Source: Gammaproteobacteria bacterium
GTDB taxonomy: Bacteria > Pseudomonadota > Gammaproteobacteria > Steroidobacterales > Rariloculaceae
Direction: 5' to 3'
Assembly (NCBI GenBank): GCA_030834065.1
Contig: JAURFX010000004.1
Span: 1 to 40,110, forward strand
Length of the DNA stretch: 40,110 nucleotides
How positions within the stretch are numbered: position 1 is the stretch's first letter; the number at the start of each line of letters is the position of its first letter. The notes beneath the pieces are model-generated. The model was given only the letters and a program-made list of their open reading frames with translations. It was not told the origin of the DNA and made no database searches. This document shows positions 10,978-20,653 of this stretch, piece after piece. A program made the position numbers and the translations under genes.

Positions 10978-10986
10978 GTTAAATTT

Positions 10987-11376
10987 ATGGCTCAAGCTGA
11001 TAAAAAAACAAAAAAGAAAATAAAAAAACAAGTGACTGATGGTGTTGCGCATATACACGCATCATTTAACAATACCATTGTTACTATTTCTGATAGACAG
11101 GGCAATACACTGGCTTGGGCAACTTCTGGAGGATCCGGTTTTAGGGGCTCACGAAAGAGTACACCTTTTGCTGCACAAGTAGCAGCAGAACGTGCCGGAC
11201 AAACTGCTAGAGAGATGGGTATGCTAAATCTGGAGGTAAAGGTAAGAGGGCCTGGACCTGGCAGAGAGTCAGCAATTAGAGCGTTAAATGCAGTAGGATT
11301 TAAGATTAATGAAATACATGACGTCACACCAATCCCTCATAATGGTTGTAGACCTACTAAAAAGAGAAGAGTTTAA
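10987..11376 (+). CDS. rpsK: 30S ribosomal protein S11
   Basis: [50 protein letters not shown]. Confidence 0.98.
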   Translation: MAQADKKTKKKIKKQVTDGVAHIHASFNNTIVTISDRQGNTLAWATSGGSGFRGSRKSTPFAAQVAAERAGQTAREMGMLNLEVKVRGPGPGRESAIRALNAVGFKINEIHDVTPIPHNGCRPTKKRRV

Positions 11377-11391
11377 TTAAAGGATAATATA

Positions 11392-12012
11392 ATGGCGCGA
11401 TATACAGGACCATCATGTAAGTTAGCAAGAAGAGAAGGTACTGATCTTTTCCTCAAAAGCAAAGCCAAATCTATTGAGTCTAAGTGTAAATTTAATGTTA
11501 CACCCGGAGGTCAAAAACAGGGAAGGGGTCGCCTTTCTGATTATGGTTTACAGCTAAGAGAGAAACAAAAACTCAGAAGAATGTACGGCATTCTTGAGAG
11601 ACAATTCAGACGTTACTATAAAAAGGCAGCCCAGAAAAAAGGAGCAACAGGCGAAAATTTGTTAAAGCTTCTTGAAGGTAGACTGGATAATGTAGTATAC
11701 AGAATGGGATTTGCTACCACACGCGCTGAAGCGAGACAAATTGTTAGCCATAAAGGCATTACAGTGAATAATGAGCTTGTTAACATACCTTCCTTTCAAG
11801 TAAAGGCTGGAGATGTTATTGAAGTGAGAGAAAAAGCAAAATCTCAAGATCGGATAAAAGCAGCTGTTAGCATAGCTGGACAGCTTGGCTTGCCAGAGTG
11901 GGTTGAAGTAGATGAGAAGAAACTACAAGGAACCCTAAAAGCATTGCCAGAGAGAAATGAGATTCTTCCAGATATAAATGAGAATCTGGTTGTTGAGTTA
12001 TATTCAAAGTAA
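11392..12012 (+). CDS. rpsD: 30S ribosomal protein S4
   Basis: [23 protein letters not shown]...[33 protein letters not shown]. Confidence 0.98.
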   Translation: MARYTGPSCKLARREGTDLFLKSKAKSIESKCKFNVTPGGQKQGRGRLSDYGLQLREKQKLRRMYGILERQFRRYYKKAAQKKGATGENLLKLLEGRLDNVVYRMGFATTRAEARQIVSHKGITVNNELVNIPSFQVKAGDVIEVREKAKSQDRIKAAVSIAGQLGLPEWVEVDEKKLQGTLKALPERNEILPDINENLVVELYSK

Positions 12013-12030
12013 TAAGTTAGAGGAAATATC

Positions 12031-13023
12031 ATGTCAGAGTTTATATCAGATTTTTTAAAGCCTAGAAGCGTCAAGGTTAATTCTGAAAGCGATTTTAGTG
12101 GAAAGATTTCAATTGAACCTTTTGAGAGGGGATTTGGACATACTCTTGGGAATGCAATGAGAAGGGTATTACTCTCATCTATCCCAGGAGCTGCCATTAC
12201 TGAAGTTGAGATTGAAGGAGTACTTCATGAGTACACAAGCGTTGATGGTGTGCAGGAAGATATTATTGAAATCTTACTCAATCTCAAAGGTGTTGCTATC
12301 AGATTGCATGGCACGAAGGCCTCGCAATTAACAATCAATAAAGAAGGGCCTGGAGTGGTGACTGCAGGAGATATTGTTGGTGAGCTTGATGTTGAGGTAA
12401 TCAATCCAGATCACGTGATCGCAAATCTTAACAAGAATGGCAGATTTGTAGCGACATTGAAGGCAGAGATTGGTAGAGGTTATCGTCCAGCAAAAACTCA
12501 ATCAAAATTTGATGAGGAGACACAAACTATTGGTAAATTATTCTTAGATGCAAGCTTCAGCCCTGTTAGAAAAGTTACCTATTCAGTTGAAAGCGCTAGG
12601 GTTGAACAACGAACCGATTTAGATAAGTTGATTATTGATCTAGAGACCAATGGAACGATTGATCATGAAGAAGCTGTAAGACGTGCTGGAAGTATTATTA
12701 AAAACCAACTTGATATCTTCATAGACTTAGAGGATGAAAGCGAAGTTTTAGCCAAAGAAGCAGAAATTGAGGTTGATCCAAATCTCCTCAAGGCAATAGA
12801 TGAATTAGAACTTACTGTAAGATCTGCTAATTGTTTAAAAGCAAAGAATATTAACTATATTGGTGATTTAGTTCTGAAGACAGAGATGGAATTATTAAGA
12901 ACACCCAATCTAGGGAAAAAGTCACTAACAGAAATTAAGCACGTGCTTGAGCAGCATGGATTTACTCTTGGGATGCACTTAGAGAATTGGCCACCTGCCT
13001 CAATTATGCCTAAGGATTTATAA
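12031..13023 (+). CDS. rpoA: DNA-directed RNA polymerase subunit alpha
   Basis: [39 protein letters not shown]; alpha-[24 protein letters not shown]. Confidence 0.98.
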   Translation: MSEFISDFLKPRSVKVNSESDFSGKISIEPFERGFGHTLGNAMRRVLLSSIPGAAITEVEIEGVLHEYTSVDGVQEDIIEILLNLKGVAIRLHGTKASQLTINKEGPGVVTAGDIVGELDVEVINPDHVIANLNKNGRFVATLKAEIGRGYRPAKTQSKFDEETQTIGKLFLDASFSPVRKVTYSVESARVEQRTDLDKLIIDLETNGTIDHEEAVRRAGSIIKNQLDIFIDLEDESEVLAKEAEIEVDPNLLKAIDELELTVRSANCLKAKNINYIGDLVLKTEMELLRTPNLGKKSLTEIKHVLEQHGFTLGMHLENWPPASIMPKDL

Positions 13024-13039
13024 GATACGGTAAAAAACT

Positions 13040-13417
13040 ATGAGACATAGAAAGTCTGGCAGAAAACTTGGACGTAATAGCTCACATAGAAAAGCTATGT
13101 ATAGAAATATGGCATCTTCTCTTATTGAGCATGAAGTCATAAGTACCACACTGCCAAAAGCGAAAGAATTAAGAAGATTTGTTGAGCCTCTAATTACTCT
13201 TAGCAAAGAGGATGGTGTCGCTAAAAGAAGGCAGGCATTTGATAAGCTAAGAAGTAAAGAAGCCGTAGGTAAATTGTTCCAGGACCTCGGTCCTAGGTTT
13301 AAAGAAAGACCTGGTGGATATCTGAGAATTATTAAAGCAGGCTTTAGGCCTGGAGACTGTGCTCCTAAGGCAATCGTACAGCTAGTAGACCAAGCATCAG
13401 AAAATCATTCGACCTAA
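13040..13417 (+). CDS. rplQ: 50S ribosomal protein L17
   Basis: [56 protein letters not shown]. Confidence 0.98.
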   Translation: MRHRKSGRKLGRNSSHRKAMYRNMASSLIEHEVISTTLPKAKELRRFVEPLITLSKEDGVAKRRQAFDKLRSKEAVGKLFQDLGPRFKERPGGYLRIIKAGFRPGDCAPKAIVQLVDQASENHST

Positions 13418-13431
13418 GAATAAGCTTATAT

Positions 13432-14070
13432 TTAAAAGAAATATTTTTTTAGAATCTTTTCGATTCGAGTAAGTTTGTAAATCTTTTTGTCATCATCACT
13501 AAGATGATTATAATTTTTGTCATATTTTATTTTGATATAGGCATTCAAGTCGGTTTGTTTTAGAAGATTGAATAGAGGTTGGAAAAAGCGCTTCCTACAT
13601 CTATAACTAATACCAAAATCAAGAATTACAAAAGATTGATCTTCTAATATTAAGATATTTTCTTTGCGCTTAAGATCACAATGCGCAATACCCATATTGT
13701 GTAAATTTTGAATAGTTTGTAGAAGCTGGGCATAAAATTCATTCTTAAATTCAGTATGGATATTCATGTAGTCGCGTATATTTACTCCATTATAAAACTT
13801 CATAAAGATTCCTTTGTTATAGAAAAAAACCTCTGGTACACCTTTGATATGCTGTATTCTTTTTAAGATTTTGTACTCTCTTTTAATAAGAAATGCATTA
13901 ATAGTTTTTACAATGAAATTACTTCCAGATGGTATTTTATAAATAAAAGTGTCAAATTCAGTCTGAATTTTATAAATTTTAGACTGATTGCCTTCCTTGA
14001 AGGGTATAGCTGAATTGAGATTTATTTTATTTTGGCGAAACCGCTTCAGAGCTTCTTCATGTTCAGTCAT
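13432..14070 (-). CDS. Protein-kinase-fold small-molecule kinase, Kdo/WaaP/RIO-like
   Basis: P-loop-like GNQSKIYK, catalytic-loop HCDLKRKENIL, metal-binding LDFGISY; ATG at 14070 overlaps the upstream stop (TAATG), so preferred over 14091. Confidence 0.75.
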   Translation of the reverse strand: MTEHEEALKRFRQNKINLNSAIPFKEGNQSKIYKIQTEFDTFIYKIPSGSNFIVKTINAFLIKREYKILKRIQHIKGVPEVFFYNKGIFMKFYNGVNIRDYMNIHTEFKNEFYAQLLQTIQNLHNMGIAHCDLKRKENILILEDQSFVILDFGISYRCRKRFFQPLFNLLKQTDLNAYIKIKYDKNYNHLSDDDKKIYKLTRIEKILKKYFF

Positions 14071-14639
14071 TAGGTTGCAACATAAGCCCAAATAAAGACA
14101 TATAACAATATGACTGGCTCACCATTAAGTTTAAATGAATTCCTCAATGACCAATTTGAAAATAAATCTAGCACTAATTTCTTAGGTATCAAGGCTGGTG
14201 TATTTTGAGCCCATTCCTTCCATTGATCATTGAAAATATTCTTTAGTTTTTCATCCTCATACTTTATTGCAGGTGGATAATAAAAGATAATAAAAGCACT
14301 CAATAAGACATACCAAGTAATCATATTCGCTAAACAAGCAAAACCAATGAGAATTAAAAGATTGCCGGTATAAAGCGGATGTCTCACTAAGGAATAAATT
14401 CCAATTGTACAAAGCTCTTTATTTTTTACGATGACACCGCTAGCAATGAGTCTAAATATGGCGCCAAAGATGATTAATATTAGAGCTAAGTTAATAAAAT
14501 GTGGGTCTGCATAAGCAGCGAGTGACATGAGTGCAATAAAAATAAAGGCAAGAATTTGTCTTGAAGCTTCATGATTTTGTAATAATTTAATGAAATTAGC
14601 CTCTCTACTATTTTGTTCGGTGTTTATTCGATGTTTCAT
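14070..14639 (-). CDS. Integral membrane methyltransferase, isoprenylcysteine carboxyl methyltransferase (Ste14/ICMT)/PEMT-like family
   Basis: Several hydrophobic segments and the C-terminal signature YSLVRHPLYTGNLLILIGF...YEDEKLKNIFNDQWKEWAQNTPALIP. Confidence 0.8.
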   Translation of the reverse strand: MKHRINTEQNSREANFIKLLQNHEASRQILAFIFIALMSLAAYADPHFINLALILIIFGAIFRLIASGVIVKNKELCTIGIYSLVRHPLYTGNLLILIGFACLANMITWYVLLSAFIIFYYPPAIKYEDEKLKNIFNDQWKEWAQNTPALIPKKLVLDLFSNWSLRNSFKLNGEPVILLYVFIWAYVAT

Positions 14640-14713
14640 ATCAATACTTATAAGAATTCTACATTTATACTTTAAGTCATGTTAGTTAAAATAACTACTT
14701 TGATAATGAAATA

Positions 14714-16354
14714 ATGCAAAGACCATACACTAAAATATTTTCATCGCGTTCTGTTGCGTTTGGTAGAAACGGAATGGTTGCAACCAGTGAACCTTTAGCA
14801 ACTAGCGCAGGAATCAATGTATTAAAAAAGGGAGGCACTGCTATAGATGCTGCCATTGCTGCCAATGCTATGCTTGGATTGGTTGAGCCTTGTAGTTGCG
14901 GTGTCGGCGGTGATCTATTTGCAATCATATGGAATCCAAAGTCTAAGAAATTAGAGGCTATAAATGCGAGCGGACCTAGTTCAAATTCAATAGACATAGA
15001 CCGTATCACTAAGGAGAATAAAATTTTACCTCAGAGAGGCGGAATCACTGTTACAGTTCCGGGGTGTGTAAAAGGATGGGAATATTTACACAAAAAATTT
15101 GGAAAATTAGATTTAAAAGAGATCTTTAAGCCTTCGATAAATTATGCATTAGATGGATTCCCAGTTTCTGAGACGATTGCAAAGCAGTGGGCCCTTGAGT
15201 CGAACGTACTCAAAACATACCCATCATTTGCAAATATCTATTTGCCAAATGGCAGTCCACCCAAGGCAGGAGCTATTTATAGGAATGAAAATTTAGCAAA
15301 ACTTTATCAGGTTATTTCATCTGAGGGGTTAAATGTATTTTATGATTCTGATATCTCAAAAGAGATTATTAAGTCAGTCCAAAAATTAAATGGCTATATG
15401 ACAGATGATGACTTGAGTGGATTTTCGCCCGATTGGATCGAGCCAGTATCAACCAAGTATCGTGACTATGATGTATGGGAAATTGGACCAAATAATCAGG
15501 GATTAACGGTTCTACAAATGCTAAATATCTTAGAATTTTTTGATTTTCATAAGTTTGATGGACCAAGCGACCCAAGATATCTTCATATTCTTATTGAGGC
15601 AAAAAGATTAGCCTTTGAGGATAGAGCAAAATATTATTCTGATCCTAAATTCAATGATCTGCCCATTGAGCATTTAATTTCTAAGGGCTATGCGGAAGAT
15701 CTAGCAAAAAAAATTAATCCCAGCCAAGTATTAAAAATAGATCCGCATTTCCCTGATATTAATCATGGAGGCGATACTGTGTATTTAACGGTGGCCGATA
15801 GTGATGGACTTATGGTTTCTCTCATACAGAGCAATTATCGTGGATTTGGTTCAGGTGTTATTGTTGAGAAATATGGCTTTGGACTTCAAAGCAGGGGCGA
15901 GCTTTTCTCACTTAATAAAAATCATGCGAATAGAATTGAGAAAGCTAAAAGACCTTTTCATACCATTATTCCCGGTTTTCTGACAAAAGGTAATGTTCCT
16001 CTGTTTAGTTTTGGTGTGATGGGTGCTGATATGCAACCGCAAGGCCATACACAGATTTTAGTTAATCTGATCGATTTTGGCCTAAACATACAACAGTGTG
16101 GAGATATGCCTCGCGTGCGACATGAAGGATCTAGCAATCCAAAGGGAGAATTTTCAATATCCTATGGTAAGTCATTTAGTGAATATTCTCTTCCTAAAGA
16201 GTCTTTAGATTACCTTTTAAAATTAGGTCATAATATTGAGTATTCTAATGACGGTCTCTTTGGAGGGTATCAATCAATTTGGCGTGATCCTGATTCATTA
16301 GTTTATTCAGGGGCTTCTGAATCAAGAAAAGATGGATTAGCATTGGGCTATTAA
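14714..16354 (+). CDS. ggt: Gamma-glutamyltransferase family protein (Ntn hydrolase), no obvious signal peptide
   Basis: ATSEPLATSAGINVLKKGGTAIDAAIAANAMLGLVEPCSCGVGGDLFAI; candidate catalytic Thr in NHGGDTVYLTVADSDGLMVSLIQSN; YwrD-like rather than exported Ggt (inference). Confidence 0.9.
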   Translation: MQRPYTKIFSSRSVAFGRNGMVATSEPLATSAGINVLKKGGTAIDAAIAANAMLGLVEPCSCGVGGDLFAIIWNPKSKKLEAINASGPSSNSIDIDRITKENKILPQRGGITVTVPGCVKGWEYLHKKFGKLDLKEIFKPSINYALDGFPVSETIAKQWALESNVLKTYPSFANIYLPNGSPPKAGAIYRNENLAKLYQVISSEGLNVFYDSDISKEIIKSVQKLNGYMTDDDLSGFSPDWIEPVSTKYRDYDVWEIGPNNQGLTVLQMLNILEFFDFHKFDGPSDPRYLHILIEAKRLAFEDRAKYYSDPKFNDLPIEHLISKGYAEDLAKKINPSQVLKIDPHFPDINHGGDTVYLTVADSDGLMVSLIQSNYRGFGSGVIVEKYGFGLQSRGELFSLNKNHANRIEKAKRPFHTIIPGFLTKGNVPLFSFGVMGADMQPQGHTQILVNLIDFGLNIQQCGDMPRVRHEGSSNPKGEFSISYGKSFSEYSLPKESLDYLLKLGHNIEYSNDGLFGGYQSIWRDPDSLVYSGASESRKDGLALGY

Positions 16355-16355
16355 T

Positions 16356-17345
16356 ATGAAAAGAGTCTTAACAGGAATCACAACAACCGGCATACCGCAT
16401 TTGGGTAATTATATTGGAGCCATAAAACCATCTATTGCGGAGAGTAATGATGATGGTATTAAAAGCTACTTTTTTCTTGCTGATTATCATGCCCTTATTA
16501 AGAGCCATGATCCGCAATTAATAAGAGAATCCTCGTTTAAAATTGCAGCTACCTGGTTAGCTTTAGGCCTGAGTGATCGATCCTCTTTTTATAGGCAGTC
16601 TGATATACCAGAAATTTTTGAACTTACTTGGATCTTAACTTGCTTTACTGCCAAGGGGTTGATGAATAGAGCCCATGCTTATAAGGCTGCTGCAGATTTA
16701 AATATTGAAGATGGCAATGATGTAGATAAGGCAATTACCATGGGCTTATATTCTTACCCGATCCTTATGTCTGCTGACATATTAATGTTTAAAGCTAATG
16801 AGGTTCCTGTAGGGAAAGATCAAGTTCAACATGTCGAAATGACGAGAGATATAGCGCTAAGATTTAATCATAATTATGGAAATATCTTTACCATTCCCGA
16901 GGCGGTCACTAATCATAGTCAAGAGACTATCATTGGTCTTGATGGTAGAAAAATGTCAAAAAGCTATAACAACATCATCCCAATTTTTCTTGAGGAGAAA
17001 CCATTAAGAAAATTAATTAACAAGATCAAGACGAACTCCCTAGAGCCTGGTGTACCTAAAGAATATAAAGATTGTACATTGTTTGCTCTTTATACCTATT
17101 TTGCCACTTCAGAAGAAATTGAGTCTATCAAGAAGATGTACGCTGAAGGAATTGGTTGGGGGGACATGAAGTCTATTTTATTTGAGAAAATATTTAATTT
17201 TTTTGACCCCTATAGATCAACTTATATGGAATATTTAAGAGATGAGGCATTTCTTGAGAAGCGTCTTAGATTAGGCGGAGAGCAAGCAAGGGAGGAAGCT
17301 TCAGCTTACTTGAAAGAAATAAAATCTGCGATTGGTATCAAATAA
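16356..17345 (+). CDS. trpS: Tryptophan--tRNA ligase
   Basis: GITTTGIPHLGNYIGAIKP (HIGH-like) and GRKMSKS motifs. Confidence 0.95.
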   Translation: MKRVLTGITTTGIPHLGNYIGAIKPSIAESNDDGIKSYFFLADYHALIKSHDPQLIRESSFKIAATWLALGLSDRSSFYRQSDIPEIFELTWILTCFTAKGLMNRAHAYKAAADLNIEDGNDVDKAITMGLYSYPILMSADILMFKANEVPVGKDQVQHVEMTRDIALRFNHNYGNIFTIPEAVTNHSQETIIGLDGRKMSKSYNNIIPIFLEEKPLRKLINKIKTNSLEPGVPKEYKDCTLFALYTYFATSEEIESIKKMYAEGIGWGDMKSILFEKIFNFFDPYRSTYMEYLRDEAFLEKRLRLGGEQAREEASAYLKEIKSAIGIK

Positions 17346-17347
17346 TA

Positions 17348-20137
17348 TTAAAGAAATTTTGCTGTGTGTGATAATTTGCATGATTTAATACCCTCATACG
17401 GCCCCTGATAAATGACCTCTCCTCCTTTATCACCGCCCTCTAAGCCAAGATCAATAATCCAATCAGAGCATCTAATAACATCAATGTTATGCTCAATGAT
17501 GATGATTGTATTTCCTTGATCTCGGAGCTCAGTAAGGACTTTGGTTAATTTTTTTATATCTTCAAAATGAAGACCGGTGGTTGGTTCATCTAAAATATAT
17601 AGACTTGATCCGGTCGAGCGCTTTGAAAGCTCTTTGGAAAGCTTTATCCTTTGTGCTTCACCTCCGGAAAGAGTAGTAGCACTCTGACCCAATTGAATAT
17701 AAGACAGCCCAACTTGCTGGAGCGTAGATAATTTATCTCTGATTGATGGTATGTTTTCAAAAAAATCTAAGGCTTCTGAGACAGTTAAGTCTAATACCTC
17801 TTTAATATTTTTCCCTTTATATTTGATACTAAGTGTCTCTCGATTATATTTGCCCCCTGAGCACACATCACATGAGACATAGATATCAGGAAGAAAATGC
17901 ATCTCAACTTTTATCATGCCATCTCCCTGGCAGCTTTCACACCTTCCTCCTTTTACATTAAAGCTAAACCTACCTACCTTATAGCCCCTTGACTTAGATT
18001 CTGGCGTCATAGAAAAAAGATCTCTAATGGGTGTAAAAATTCCTGTATAAGTAGCTGGATTAGACCGAGGTGTTCTTCCAATCGGACTTTGATTGATATT
18101 CACGATTTTGGTTATTTTCTCTAGGCCCTTAACATCTGCAATCGGTTTGAATGTTTTCCCCTGAAAATAATCTTCCGCAACCTTTAGCAGAATATCATTC
18201 ACAAGAGTTGATTTTCCTGAGCCAGAGACTCCGGTTACAGAAGTGATAACGCCCAAAGGGAAGTCCACATTAATGTTTTTTAGGTTATTTAAGGAGGCAT
18301 TTTTTATTGAAATAAAATTCGGATTTTTAAGTAATATTTTTTTAGGAGGGTCGATGGTAAGTTTTTTTGATAAATATTTCCCAGTGATCGAGTTTTTTGA
18401 GGCAATTATTTTTTTTGCGTCACCTTGAGCAACTATAAGACCGCCATGCTTTCCTGCGCCAGGACCGATATCAATAATATGATCTGCCTCAAGCATCATT
18501 TCTTCATCATGCTCAACTACGATCACTGTATTTCCTAATTCTTTTAGTTTTTTTAGCGTGGAAATAAGTTTTTGATTATCTCTTTGATGCAGTCCAATTG
18601 AGGGTTCATCAAGTATATACATCACTCCAACCAAGCCAGAACCAATTTGTGAGGCTAATCTGATTCTTTGTGCCTCACCTCCTGAAAGTGATTCAGCACT
18701 TCGACTAATTTCTAAATAACTTAAACCGACATCCTGAAGAAAAATTAGCCTATTTTTAATTTCTTTAATAATTTTTGTGCCAACATCTTTACGCCAGCCA
18801 ATTAGATTTAGTTTTTTGAAAAAATCGATTAAATTTTCAACATTTAGATTACATACTTCAGATATATTTCTATCTGAAATAAAAACATTTCTAGCATTAT
18901 CATTTAATCTCGTTCCAAGGCATTTGGGGCAGCTTTTTAGGCTTCTGTATCTTGAAAGTGACATTTTGACAGCCATTGAGTCTGTTTGAATATAGCGTCG
19001 CTCCATAGAGGGGATGATTCCCTCAAAAGCTTGTATTCGACTTTCTTTAGCCCCTTTTTTATTAATAAAATAAAAAGGGATTTTTTCTTCGGTTCCATAA
19101 AGAATGATCTTTTGTTTTTCTTTTGCAATAGTATTGAAAGGCTTTGAGAGTGAAAAATCATAAAAAGTAGCCAACGAAGACATCGACTCAATAAAAAGTA
19201 AGTTATTTTTATCCCAGCCTCTAATTGCTCCGGCATTTATTGAAATATCAGAATTTATAATGACTTTTTCTTCGTCAAAAAAATATTTAGTACCCAAACC
19301 ATCGCAATGATTGCAAGCGCCTGATGGGCTATTAAATGAGAATAATCTAGGTTCTACTTCTTCAAGACTGTAGCTGCAGTCTGGACAGGCAAATAAAGTT
19401 GAAAATATCTCTTTTTTCTCCTGAGATGAAATCTTGACAGTACTTTTAGAGACATGTAAAGCGGTTTGAATAGAATCTGTGATCCTATCTCTATTTTTTT
19501 CTTCTATCGTTAATCTATCAATAATGACATCTATGGAGTGCTTAATATTTTTATCTAACTTTGGAACCTCATCAGCCATATAGATTTTTCCATCTACCAG
19601 AAATCGCATAAAGCCTAAAAGCGAAAGCTCTTTAAAAAGATTTTCGTATTCTCCCTTTTTTTGCTGAATACAAGGCGCCAGAATCTGAACTTTTTCATCG
19701 GAAAACTTTTTTATTGTTTCGTCTACAATTTGAGATATTTCTTTTGCTTCTAATGTAACCAAATGTTCAGGACATTTTGGAGATCCGATACGCGCAAAAA
19801 GCAATCTAAGGTAATCATAAATTTCAGTGACTGTTCCAACGGTTGACCTAGGATTATGTGAAGAGGACTTTTGTTGAATTGAAATTGCTGGTGATAAGCC
19901 CTCAATAGCATCAACCTCAGGTTTTTCCATCATTGAGAGAAATTGCCTTGCATAGGATGAGAGTGATTCTACATATCTCCTTTGCCCTTCGGCATAAAGA
20001 GTATCAAAGGCTAGTGATGATTTGCCTGATCCGGACAGTCCTGTAATTACTACTAATTTATCTCTTGGTATCTCAACATCGATATTTTTTAGATTATGGG
20101 TTTTTGCACCCTGAATGATTATGTTTTTTGAGGTCAT
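17348..20137 (-). CDS. uvrA: Excinuclease ABC subunit A
   Basis: Two Walker A ([25 protein letters not shown]), two ABC signatures ([24 protein letters not shown]), CxxC zinc fingers. Confidence 0.98.
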   Translation of the reverse strand: MTSKNIIIQGAKTHNLKNIDVEIPRDKLVVITGLSGSGKSSLAFDTLYAEGQRRYVESLSSYARQFLSMMEKPEVDAIEGLSPAISIQQKSSSHNPRSTVGTVTEIYDYLRLLFARIGSPKCPEHLVTLEAKEISQIVDETIKKFSDEKVQILAPCIQQKKGEYENLFKELSLLGFMRFLVDGKIYMADEVPKLDKNIKHSIDVIIDRLTIEEKNRDRITDSIQTALHVSKSTVKISSQEKKEIFSTLFACPDCSYSLEEVEPRLFSFNSPSGACNHCDGLGTKYFFDEEKVIINSDISINAGAIRGWDKNNLLFIESMSSLATFYDFSLSKPFNTIAKEKQKIILYGTEEKIPFYFINKKGAKESRIQAFEGIIPSMERRYIQTDSMAVKMSLSRYRSLKSCPKCLGTRLNDNARNVFISDRNISEVCNLNVENLIDFFKKLNLIGWRKDVGTKIIKEIKNRLIFLQDVGLSYLEISRSAESLSGGEAQRIRLASQIGSGLVGVMYILDEPSIGLHQRDNQKLISTLKKLKELGNTVIVVEHDEEMMLEADHIIDIGPGAGKHGGLIVAQGDAKKIIASKNSITGKYLSKKLTIDPPKKILLKNPNFISIKNASLNNLKNINVDFPLGVITSVTGVSGSGKSTLVNDILLKVAEDYFQGKTFKPIADVKGLEKITKIVNINQSPIGRTPRSNPATYTGIFTPIRDLFSMTPESKSRGYKVGRFSFNVKGGRCESCQGDGMIKVEMHFLPDIYVSCDVCSGGKYNRETLSIKYKGKNIKEVLDLTVSEALDFFENIPSIRDKLSTLQQVGLSYIQLGQSATTLSGGEAQRIKLSKELSKRSTGSSLYILDEPTTGLHFEDIKKLTKVLTELRDQGNTIIIIEHNIDVIRCSDWIIDLGLEGGDKGGEVIYQGPYEGIKSCKLSHTAKFL

Positions 20138-20218
20138 TGAGAAAATTAACTTATAAAAGTAAACTCCTAATTATATCTGAATCTCATAATTTGATGCTAT
20201 CTGTGGTAAAGGACTTGG

Positions 20219-20227
20219 TGTTATAAT
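20219..20227 (+). promoter_or_regulatory. Putative extended -10 promoter of ssb (TGtTATAAT)
   Basis: TG-T-TATAAT at 20219-20227, 6 nt before the ssb ATG at 20234; perfect -10 consensus with TGn extension. Confidence 0.65.
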
Positions 20228-20233
20228 TTATTT

Positions 20234-20647
20234 ATGTCAGGAGTAAATAAAGTCATTTTAGTTGGAAACCTTGGTGCTGATCCGGATATCCGTGAAATGC
20301 CCACTGGGGGTAGTGTAGCAAGAGTAAGCATAGCTACCAGTGACGCTTGGAAAGATAAGGTTACCGGCGAATCTAAAGAGAGAACCGAATGGCATCGAGT
20401 GGTTTTTTTTGGTAAGAGAGCTGAGACGGTATCTCAATATTTAAAAAAAGGCTCCAAGATTTATGTAGAAGGAAGCTTAAGAACCAATAAGTGGCAAGAT
20501 CAAGATGGCAAGGATAGGTATACCACAGAGGTCATAGCAGATAATTTTCAATTTCTTGATTCCAGGGGTAGCTCAGACTCAAGCGAAAGCCCAAATATTA
20601 CATCGGCCTCTTCCGATGATCCATTTGATGACGATATACCTTTTTAG
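20234..20647 (+). CDS. ssb: Single-stranded DNA-binding protein
   Basis: [37 protein letters not shown]...[14 protein letters not shown]; acidic C-terminal tip [10 protein letters not shown]. Confidence 0.98.
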   Translation: MSGVNKVILVGNLGADPDIREMPTGGSVARVSIATSDAWKDKVTGESKERTEWHRVVFFGKRAETVSQYLKKGSKIYVEGSLRTNKWQDQDGKDRYTTEVIADNFQFLDSRGSSDSSESPNITSASSDDPFDDDIPF

Positions 20648-20653
20648 TTTTTA

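Noticed and set aside
11844-12197. 117-aa minus-strand ORF across the rpsD-rpoA junction
   Set aside because: Antisense to two certain genes; no recognisable protein features.
18937-19236. 99-aa minus-strand ORF inside uvrA
   Set aside because: Alternative frame of UvrA on the same strand; uvrA frame is intact and complete.
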